This document shows positions 57,001 through 64,000 of a stretch of DNA of 64,000 nucleotides, piece by piece. The translations under genes were made by a program, and so were the position numbers. The notes under the pieces are model-generated. The model was not told the DNA's origin, made no database searches, and saw only the letters and a program-made list of their open reading frames with translations. The first letter of the stretch is position 1; every line of letters begins with the position of its first letter. This stretch comes from Phlebotomus papatasi. Its lineage: Eukaryota > Arthropoda > Insecta > Diptera > Psychodidae. Location: positions 89,962,627-90,026,626 of the forward strand of contig NC_077223.1 in assembly GCF_024763615.1 (NCBI RefSeq), given 5' to 3'.

Positions 57001-60000
57001 TTTTTGTATATCAATTTAACGTTTTTAATACAAGAAAAAAAAAACATTCATGTAAGTAGAGTAAAGTGGTACATGGTGGACAGGGCTTCTTTTTTTTCTT
57101 GATAAATCTACTCTCTCTGTGAGCATACCCATCATCCCATATAAGTGGCCTACGCGCATATGCACGGTCACAAAACATACAACCAATGAAGGAATTTTCC
57201 ATCGTTTCATACCAGAGGTTGGAATCGACGCTAAGACGGCGATGTCCGCATGGGGGTGGGGAAAAAACAGAGATGAAAATAAATCAATCAATCAATCAAT
57301 TTAATACTACATTTTTATTTATATATTTTTAATGCTTTAGTGTTATAATTTGGTTCCTTGTGCTTAAAAAATGTAGTACTGTATTTATCGAAAAAAAACT
57401 CCTGTCCATCTTGTAACACTATGTCCAATTTTTATCACTTCACTTTTCATGGTAATATAATGATAAAATTCGTATTTTAACCGTATAATCATTTTCTAAG
57501 AAAATCATTTTCTTTCCGTGATTTTAAGCATTTTGACCGATTGAAAGTTCTGTCTTTTCTTAAAATTTTTTTATTAAGCTTGTGATCGCAATGTAAGGAA
57601 TTTTGAGCCATCATTAATTTGGTAGTGAATAATATTATGGCACAAACAAAAAAATATGAACTCGAATTACCAAAAGAAAAACGTACAGGATACTAGATTT
57701 TTGTGAGTATAACATACTGAAGAAACTTCTTCAAAATTTATTTAAACTTTTTTTTTTTAGCTTGTTTAAAACAAAAGTACATGATGAACGATAATAAAAA
57801 TTACCCTTCTAAAGAAAACGAATAAATTTATTTTAAGTTACATTTTTATTTAAAGTATTAATATTATATAATATCTTAAAAGAAAAGTTGAGCCAAAATC
57901 AAATAAACAAAAGAAAATTAATATTGGTTAGCAAAAAAAAAACATTTAAAACCTCTTTCTTTCGTAAATTTTCAGTAAACTTAATTGCTGAATGGTAAAA
58001 CATATTAACTTGAAATTTTCGGACGACCCCCCAAAACTTAATTTAACACTAAAACCTACCGATCGTTTTTGGTCGTTTTTCTTAACGCGATTCTAAACAT
58101 CTTTTCAAAATTTTCTATGACAGTGAGCGAGATGACTAGATCTCATTCACTCTCACTCATATACCAAAAACATCTTTACATGGCGCCAAAGATGGAGTGT
58201 CACGTTTCATTCATCAATTGCGATTTTTACCAAATATTTTAAAATGCTCTATCTCGAGAACGGGTTCAGATTTCTTCTTACTCTTTTTTCTATTTGAAAA
58301 TATTGTAAAATTTAAAATATTAAAAATAAAATAAACGTAAAAGTGGAAGCACTCCTTTTCAGGGAATGACTACATTCAGTAAACATTAGCATCGAACAGA
58401 CTGGGCCATTGCTCTTTTAATCGATTTTCAAAGAAGCAATGAAGAAGTTTTACAGAATATTGTCTCAGAGAACGGAAAAAGATCAAATTGATGCAAATAT
58501 TGGTTTGATGCCTCAATTTTTTGAATATTTTTTCCACGTGTAAAAAAGCAATGAAGGAGTAAAAAAGCAATGACCATGTAAAAAAGCCCAGTCTGTTCGA
58601 TGTGATTAAATAACATTAAATACTAACTTAATGTTACTGATCAACAGCAAAAAATGAAAATTTTTGAGAATGGTGATTTTAAGATAAAAATAATTTTAAT
58701 TTTTTTCCAAAAAAAAAATAAAAAGACCGTCACAAAAAACTTGAGCAGATAATGCAAAATCGAGTGTAACGTCTTGAAGAGAATAAAATTACTTTTGAAT
58801 TAGAAAAAAGAGTAAGAAGAAATCTGAACCCGTTCTCGAAATATTGCATTTTAAAATATTTGGCAAAAATCGCAATTGAGGCATAAAGCGTGAGACGCCA
58901 TCTTTGGCGCCATGTATCTCCGGCCAGGATTTTTTTCGGACGAAAAAATAGGGTATATTATTTTATCGTGTACTTTAACATATGTAAAATTCAAAAACAT
59001 CTAAGACCATGAACCCGCGATTTACGATTTTCTCGGTCGTCTTGAGATGGATCGGCCCAATTGAGTAATTCAGTAGATTTTATCGTAATGAAGAAGTTTC
59101 AGCCAGGTTATATACTTATTTTGAATTTTGTAAATAAAATATTTTTCTTTTTGACTTCGAGCTGAATGGTTTTCTGTAAGAAAATATAAGAAAATATCGT
59201 ATGGATCGTATGCAAAAGAAAAATCTCTTTTTTTCGTCAGAAAATATTGTCAGTGTTATATTTTAAATTACTTATTATTTTTCAATCTACCTCCTAATCC
59301 TGATATATGTTTGCAGGTTGAATTAGATTTCCAGAAACTGTATCCTCATACAGCTGCCACTTCCTTTATTGAAAAATGGAAAATTACCACGGAAAAATTG
59401 CTGGAAATTTACAAAGACGATTTGAAAGATTCAGAATGTCTAAAGCTTTTGGAGAAAGTTAAAGCGGAGGACTTACCTGAAGGTAAGTCATTTTCCCCTC
59501 CCCCCTAAAACTATGTTTTTGGGTTTGCTCAAAACCACGCTGTGTGATTTTCTTTCCATTTTTGGATATGTCTTAAGACATTATCCAGGAGGACATTTCG
59601 ACTTGTACGAAAATATCGTTTAATCATTTATAATAACGGTTTTTCAAAGTCAAATGATAAAAAGGCTCCAAAAAGCGTATTTTCGTCTAAATGGTATCAT
59701 GTTTAAGCTCGTTGGAAAGATCGTGAAGTTTCCAATAAAACTGAAGCAGTTTTAATTGCTTTTGAACCGGAAATGAATCGGTTAGTAATGGATAACTAAT
59801 TTTTATTCGAAATTAAATGTTATTACTGCTGAGGTGTATTTTGAACAAGTTTTGAGAGATTTATAAACTTGTTCAAATCTGTTGTGAACCGGTATGCAAT
59901 CGATATGTAATTTATGAAAAATTAATGTGAAAATAAACTAGTACTGTGAGGCAAAAGTTTTAATTTAACTTTTTCCAAAGAAGTTCAGATTTTTCAAAAG

Positions 60001-61243
60001 ATTTTGTGAACAAGTAGAGCTCATTTGACAAAGAATAGTCAGATTTATGTTCATATACTATAATTACTGTAGGGGAGACTGGGGTAAAAAGTAACAAAAC
60101 GGATATTTCATTCTTTACAAGCTATCTGAGTACCCTGGAAATTTCTAATTATGACAGTTTTTTTTAGGAAATTTACCGCTCTACAACTTTGTTAAAGTCA
60201 TTTTCCTCTATGAAATTCATTTATCGACCCGTTTTCTAAAAGGTAATTTTGTGACCATTCTCAAAAATGCTGGGGCAAATAGTATTAGGCATGGGGTAAA
60301 ATGCTAAAGGTGACAACGGCTTCATATCAAGGAATACAAATCATTTAGAAAATATTTACCAGTTGCATCAATTTTGGAAAATAAGTAGGTAAAAATTGAT
60401 ATCTACTGTAAGGAAAACAGGGCTAAAAATTTCAATATAAATATAACTTACGACATTAACGACATAACTTACTTAAGTAACTGACGATATTTAAGAAGGT
60501 GTATCGAGGCAATATATGGAAAAAATTTTAAACCGGTATCTTTTTTATCTTGGACGATATTGAATTTTGATATTTTCGATTTGTGACTTTTTTCCCCAGT
60601 GTCCCTATTTTTTTAAATCTTTGCCTTTATTTTTTCAATATTTATCTGATTTTTATCTATCCATTTAGTATATTTAACTATTCGTTGAATTAATTTATTA
60701 ATATTTTTAATCTTATATCTTCATTTCCTTAATCTTATATCTATATTTATCTCAAATCAATCTCTTAAACTAATATTCATTTTAATGTAACTTTCAGATA
60801 TCCGAGATTTTTGCATTTTTCAAATGCTGCATGGAATTTTAAAGCCGGATATCGGTAAGGTAAATGGTAAAATGGTCAAGCATACTATTAAGGACAGTCA
60901 GGAAGGACTTATGCTGGAAATCAGGGACATGTCTGAGTTAAAGAAAAAACTTGACAAGAGATATGAGGCAGCGGCTGCGAATAAAAATTCTGTCCAGCCT
61001 TTCATCATCATTGAAAATAAATCAATGAAAAAGGCCTCAATATATCATGACGGTATTCACATTGGAGCAGGAAATTTTTTAGAGGCATTGAAGTGCCTCA
61101 TTATCACATACTTCGTCTTCGACATAAAATACCCAGAACCAAGCAAGAAAGTTTGTAACTTTCTTGCAGAGTTCTTTTTCGACATCAAAGACGAAAAAAC
61201 TAATGCACAAGTCAAAGCATTGTGTAAAAAATTAAATGCCTAG
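53948..61243 (+). CDS. SAMD3-like protein, seven exons, 481 aa (gene span)
   Basis: Seven exons with canonical GT..AG sites and fully compatible phases add up to 1446 bp: 481 codons plus TAG. Residues ~16-80 look like a SAM-type helical domain (L-x-DELPYLGEADIDKLMENF, then KLKLQFKRELQLWK). Residues ~95-190 match the charged central region of SAMD3-like proteins (ILLEDILNKTGKGRQLLDAA; YYKLENGKISGKLFHRVKNQ). The C-terminal third (FIIIENKS, IGAGNFLEALKCLIITYFVF, DIKYPE) matches the conserved C-terminal block I know from vertebrate SAMD3-like proteins. The molecular function is unknown. Such proteins are multicopy in several animal genomes. No disabling change is seen. The introns hold transposons, including a fold-back element. 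An AATAAA follows the stop. Confidence 0.85.
54122..54294 (+). CDS. SAMD3-like gene, exon 2
   Basis: The acceptor is TCTTATTTTAG and the donor GTATGT; the exon ends in phase 0. It encodes EKLEVDELPYLGEADIDKLM and ENFALKLKLQFKRELQLWKE, the core of the SAM-like helical domain, followed by a polar linker. The frame runs on past the donor into the fold-back element to 54603, giving a misleading 172-residue open frame. Confidence 0.9.
54332..55782. mobile_element. 1.45-kb fold-back (long inverted repeat) element in intron 2
   Basis: TAGGGGGAGGCTTTGAACTT at the left mirrors AAGTTCAAAGCCTCCCCCTA at the right, and the two arms match for ~650 bp up to a central palindrome (CTGTTCCTGCAG/CTGCAGGAACAG, centre ~55125). 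The left arm is longer by ~140 bp owing to an extra segment (~54935-55080) that repeats arm sequence. The borders carry TA. Both arms contain the same frame (e.g. FSNYAKKCLTYKVHNPTKQN) in opposite orientation, without a recognised domain. A transcript would fold into a long hairpin. Confidence 0.85.
55922..56137 (+). CDS. SAMD3-like gene, exon 3
   Basis: The acceptor is ATATTTAAAG and the donor GTATGT; 216 bp, phase 0 at both ends. It encodes ILLEDILNKTGKGRQLLDAA, then TLTDAERKTIVHLIGNEFME and ending LFPGEEK. The helical ILxxTxxGRxLL / LTxxxRxxIVxLI pattern is the region I associate with SAMD3-like proteins. Confidence 0.9.
56161..56232. mobile_element. Fragment of the 52.2-kb element in intron 3
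   Basis: TCAGTTAAATCAGCATTTGT through GATTTTGAGGTATATACATA matches 52503-52566 closely. It is a short piece with no ends visible. Confidence 0.7.
56335..56491 (+). CDS. SAMD3-like gene, exon 4
   Basis: The acceptor is CATTTCCAG and the donor GTATAT; it ends in phase 1. It encodes DFYYKLENGKISGKLFHRVK, then NQRKKYG and a variable acidic/Ser-rich linker to VEVE. The YYKL..G KI.GKL..R.KN.R linker-helix is a further SAMD3-like feature. Confidence 0.9.
56554..56732 (+). CDS. SAMD3-like gene, exon 5
   Basis: The acceptor is CTTTTTGTAG and the donor GTAATT; phase 0 at the end. It encodes EKKKWLKTHRIPWDEVLDAW, then STKELIAEWPLLKHSKCNNL. The ...EWP.L... signature precedes the next exon's (V)ELDF..LYP, as in SAMD3-like proteins. 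It is followed by a 2.6-kb intron. Confidence 0.9.
56823..56940. mobile_element. Possible pogo-like MITE fragment in intron 5
   Basis: CAGTAGAGTCAACCCTCGAT and ATTGACTAGAGTCAAA are loosely inverted, with repeated AGAGTCAA motifs between. The ends are poorly conserved. Confidence 0.4.
57112..57301 (+). mobile_element. Retroposon 3' end with (AATC)n tail in intron 5
   Basis: GAGGTTGGAATCGACGCTAA, GACGGCGATGTCCGCATGGG and GTGGGGAAAAAACAGAGATG are shared with 6575 and 10645. The tail is (AATC)n at 57281-57300. The frames across it (57011-57304) are incidental. Confidence 0.65.
58040..58175. mobile_element. Left end of a TTAACACTAAACC-type MITE
   Basis: TTTAACACTAAAACCTACCG and TTTTTGGTCGTTTTTC match the left end (and inverted right end) of the element at 12964. 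No matching right terminus was found, so it is truncated or interrupted. Confidence 0.45.
58179..58914. repeat. Inverted repeat with ~120-bp arms, nested hairpin inside
   Basis: 58179-58295 and 58795-58914 are inverted: CATGGCGCCAAAGATGG and CCATCTTTGGCGCCATG, CTCGAGAACGGGTTCAGATT and AATCTGAACCCGTTCTCGA. Between them 58392-58601 forms a second inverted pair (CGAACAGACTGGGC / GCCCAGTCTGTTCG). It lies in intron 5. Relatives of the right half occur at 51730-52035. Confidence 0.7.
59317..59482 (+). CDS. SAMD3-like gene, exon 6
   Basis: The acceptor is ATGTTTGCAG and the donor G|GTAAGT; it ends in phase 1. It encodes VELDFQKLYPHTAATSFIEK, then WKITTEKLLEIYKDDLKDSE and ending AEDLPE. Helical and lysine-rich. 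Confidence 0.9.
60073..60609. mobile_element. MITE, TAGGGGAGACTGGGGTAAAA termini, intron 6
   Basis: TAGGGGAGACTGGGGTAAAA on the left mirrors TTTTTTCCCCAGTGTCCCTA on the right. The interior repeats GGGGCAAATAG / GGGGTAAAATG phrases. Another member of the TAGGGG-ended group. Confidence 0.65.
60798..61243 (+). CDS. SAMD3-like gene, exon 7 (last)
   Basis: The acceptor GTAACTTTCAG is preceded by a pyrimidine tract. The exon runs to TAG at 61241-61243. It encodes DIRDFCIFQMLHGILK, a charged helix (RDMSELKKKLDKRYEAAAAN), QPFIIIENKS, then GAGNFLEALKCLIITYFVFD and IKYPE, and ends ALCKKLNA. The FxxIE...F.EALxCLxxxYFVFxIxYP block is the best-conserved part of SAMD3-like proteins in my recollection and supports the assignment. 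Confidence 0.92.
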
Positions 61244-61245
61244 CA

Positions 61246-61251
61246 AATAAA
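61246..61251 (+). terminator. Poly(A) signal AATAAA of the SAMD3-like gene
   Basis: AATAAA begins 3 bp after the stop codon. It is very close, but no better hexamer in the next ~80 bp is evident. An alternative could lie further on. Confidence 0.45.
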
Positions 61252-61285
61252 GTTACCCAAGAAATAACGACTAGAACTTACTTGA

Positions 61286-61640
61286 CTTACTCTAATGCTT
61301 AAGAGTCACTCCAGGGTAGCATAACAAAAACCTCATTTACTGCGACAATAAAGGTTTTATTTACTTAAAAGTGCTATAGTGCCCACGGTAATAGTCTTTC
61401 TAACATCTTCTGAAGGTTTGAACTTATTTTGATTCTTCGTTGAGTTGTTACCCCCAATTTTGTGTCACAGGTCAGAGGAAAAGTAGGATTTTTTTTTGGA
61501 AAAAATATTTCTAGTTCCAAGAAAATCACTGACTTAAAGTAATCTGACTAAAATAAAATTTTTTTTACTCAAAGGTATGTCAGTCATTCTACTTTGCAAA
61601 TTTTAATTAAAAGCTTGAAAAAGAATTAAAATGTTAATTT
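61286..61640. mobile_element. Partial relative of the 52.2-kb element
   Basis: AAGAGTCACTCCAGGGTAGC, GTAATAGTCTTTCTAACATC and TGTGTCACAGGTCAGAGG match 52203-52390. It starts within the element and ends diffusely before 61696. Confidence 0.75.
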
Positions 61641-61695
61641 GGGAAGTGAAAAGGGTTTCAATTTTTTTACTGTATTTTCGCACCTGGCGCATAAA

Positions 61696-62060
61696 TTAAC
61701 CCTTTAAGGACGATTGGGTCACCCGTGACCCATAAAAATAAATAAGTTATCCTGACTATCTAAAATAATTTCTTTCTAATGTTTGTAGGTAATCACAAAG
61801 TAGAAGGTTGTAGGAATTTAGGATGTTTTTTGCAAATCTCTAACTATTTGCTATATTGTAAATATTTAACCTTTATGTTATTTATTTATATTCAAACCTC
61901 TTTCGGGAATAGAAAGTACAATAAACGTACATAAAGTTTTTCAATACAACAAAAATGTTCATTCATTGGTATTGTCAAACAATTTATTTAAAATTTTGGG
62001 CTATTTTGTTCCTATCGCTCGTAGGTTTGCATATTTAAAAATTGGACGTAAGAAGGTTAA
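61696..62060. mobile_element. TTAACCCTTTAA-type element, copy D
   Basis: TTAACCCTTTAAGGACGATT at the left and TTGGACGTAAGAAGGTTAA at the right. The interior shares AACTATTTGCTATATTGTAA and TTTTGGGCTATTTTGTTCCT with the copies at 42321 and 44887. No nested insertion. Confidence 0.8.
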
Positions 62061-62399
62061 TTTACTCTTTCGTTATAATTTTGCCTAACTGTTAGGTTTT
62101 CCAATATTTTGTTTATTTTTTGATCTTTTATTTTTTAAATTCTAACACTTACTAAAATTAACCCGGAAGGTTACTAGAATTGATTCTCTCAATATTCTTA
62201 AATCAATTTTGAAAGTAATTAAACAATAATAAGTTATATTAAATAAGTCAATATAAATAAATTAAACAAGAGCAATAAATTTAATAATGTAAATTATAAA
62301 AAAATAATAACAAAAATAAATTTTAAATAAACAAAGAAATAAATAAAAACAAATTAATTGAATTAATAAATTAAATAAACAGTAAATAAAAATACTATA
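62061..62399. other. AT-rich spacer before the satellite
   Basis: Simple AT-rich DNA of AATAAATTAAATAA type. Nothing else was recognised. Confidence 0.5.
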
Positions 62400-64000
62400 T
62401 AATAATAAATTAAAATTAATTCCGAAAGGTACTAAAATTGATCCCCTCGATATTCTAAAATCAATCCTGAATGTTACTAAAATTAATCCTAAAAAGTTAC
62501 TAAGATTAACCCCAAAGGTTACTAAAATTGATCCCCTCGATATTCTAAAACCAATCCTGAATGTTACTAAAACTAATCCTGAATGTTACTAAAACTAATC
62601 CTGAAAGTTACTAAGATTAACCCCAAGGGATACTAAAATTGATCCCCTCGATATTCTAAAATCAGTCCTGAGTGTTACTAAAATTAATCCTGAAAGTTAC
62701 TAAGATTAACCCCAAAGGTTACTAAAATTGATCCCCTCGATATTCTAAAATCCATCCTGAATGTTACTAAAATTAATCCTGAAAGTTACTAAGATTAACC
62801 CCAAAGTATACTAAAATTGATCCCCTCGATATTCTAAAATCAATCCTGAATGTTACTAAAATTAATCCTAAAAAGTTACTAAAATTGATCCCCTCGATAT
62901 TCTAAAATCAATCCTGAATGTTACTAAAATTAATCCTGAAAGTTACTAAGATTAACCCCAAAGGTTACTAAAATTGATCCCCTCGATATTCTAAAATCAA
63001 TCCTGAATGTTACTAAAATTAATCCTGAAAATTACTAAGATTAACCCCAAAGGTTACTAAAATTGATCCCCTCGATGTTCTAAAATCAATCCTGAATGTT
63101 ACTAAAATTAATCCTGAAAGTTACTAAGATTAACCCCAAAGGTTACTAAAATTGATCCCCTCGATATTCTAAAATCAATCCTGAATGTTACTAAAATTAA
63201 TCCTGAAAATTACTAAGATTAACCCCAAAGGTTACTAAAATTGATCCCCTCGATGTTCTAAAATCAATCCTAATTGTTACTAAAATTAATCCTGAAAGTT
63301 ACTAAGATTAACCCCAAAGGTTACTAAAATTGATCCCCTCGATATTCTAAAATCAATCCTGAATGTTACTAAAATTAATCCTGAAAGTTACTAAGATTAA
63401 CCCCAAAGGTTACTAAAATTGATCCCCTCGATATTCTAAAATCAATCCTGAATGTTACTAAAATTAATCCTGAAAGTTACTAAAATTAACCCCGCAGGCT
63501 ACTAAAATTGATCCCATCGATATTCTAAAACCAATCCTGAATGTTACTAAAATTAATCCTGAAAGTTACTAAGATTAACCCCAAAGGCTACTAAAATTGA
63601 TCCCATCGATATTCTAAAACCAATCCTAAATGTTACTAGAATTAATCCTGAAAAGTTACTAAGATTAACCCCAAAGGTTACTAAAATTGATCCCATCGAT
63701 ATTCTAAAATCAATCCTGAATGTTACTAAAATTAATCCCGAAAGGTACTAAGATTAACCCCGCAGGTTACTAAAATTGATCCCCTAGATATTCTAAAATC
63801 AATCCTGAATGCTACTAAAATTAATCCCAAAAGATACTAAAATTAACCCGCAGGTTACTAAAATTGATCCTCTCGGTATTCTAAAATCAATCCTGAATGT
63901 TACTAAAATTAATCCTGAAAGTTTCTAAAATTAACCCACAGGTTACTAAAATTGATCCCCTCGATATTCTAAAATCAATTCTGAATGTTACTAAAATTAA
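62400..64000. repeat. Satellite array B: 22-bp monomer in an 89-bp unit, inverted relative to array A
   Basis: Units of 89 bp are spaced regularly (GATCC positions 62975, 63064, 63153). Each is made of four ~22-bp variants: GTTACTAAAATTGATCCCCT, ATTCTAAAATCAATCCTGAA, GTTACTAAAATTAATCCTGA and GTTACTAAGATTAACCCCAA. It is the reverse complement of the array at 36470-38015. It continues past the window end. Units in the middle are very similar to each other, implying recent amplification. Confidence 0.95.

Overview
This is an AT-rich animal nuclear window. The introns (GT..AG), a Dpr-family immunoglobulin gene, a tRNA-derived SINE and dozens of small inverted-repeat transposons point to an insect, probably a nematoceran fly such as a sand fly; the species is an inference. 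Nothing bacterial or viral was recognised. Only three gene structures could be supported, and most of the remaining DNA is transposon debris, nested insertions and tandem arrays.

Layout. 1-640 is a ~22-bp minisatellite. 660-31,700 is mostly the long introns of a minus-strand Dpr-type cell-surface immunoglobulin gene. Four of its exons were found (31675-31465, 23409-23298, 23210-23032, 20376-20243). They are phase-consistent and give the last 211 residues including the stop-proximal hydrophobic tail; the upstream exons were not found. These introns carry many TA- or TTAA-targeted MITEs, SINE copies and LINE/SINE tails. 32,953-34,145 is a degenerate minisatellite.

The right half looks different. 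36.5-38.0 kb is a tandem array with a 22-bp monomer and an 88/89-bp four-mer unit. The same repeat returns, inverted, at 62.4-64.0 kb and runs off the window. Between the two arrays lie two intact-looking genes of types usually seen in multicopy transposon-like families: a minus-strand 807-residue C2H2/DDE-like protein (42095-39672) and a plus-strand seven-exon, 481-residue SAMD3-like protein (53948-61243). The space between and inside them holds a large inverted arrangement of arrays (42.3-45.4 kb), a 4.7-kb element with ~205-bp inverted ends (46.0-50.7 kb), nested pogo-like MITEs, and a 1.45-kb fold-back element in an intron.

Main hypothesis: 36.3 kb to beyond 64 kb may be one very large DNA transposon with inverted subterminal arrays, a transposase-like gene and a SAMD3-like accessory gene. 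The window ends before the right terminus, so this cannot be settled here. All homology statements rest on recognition of motifs, not on a database search.
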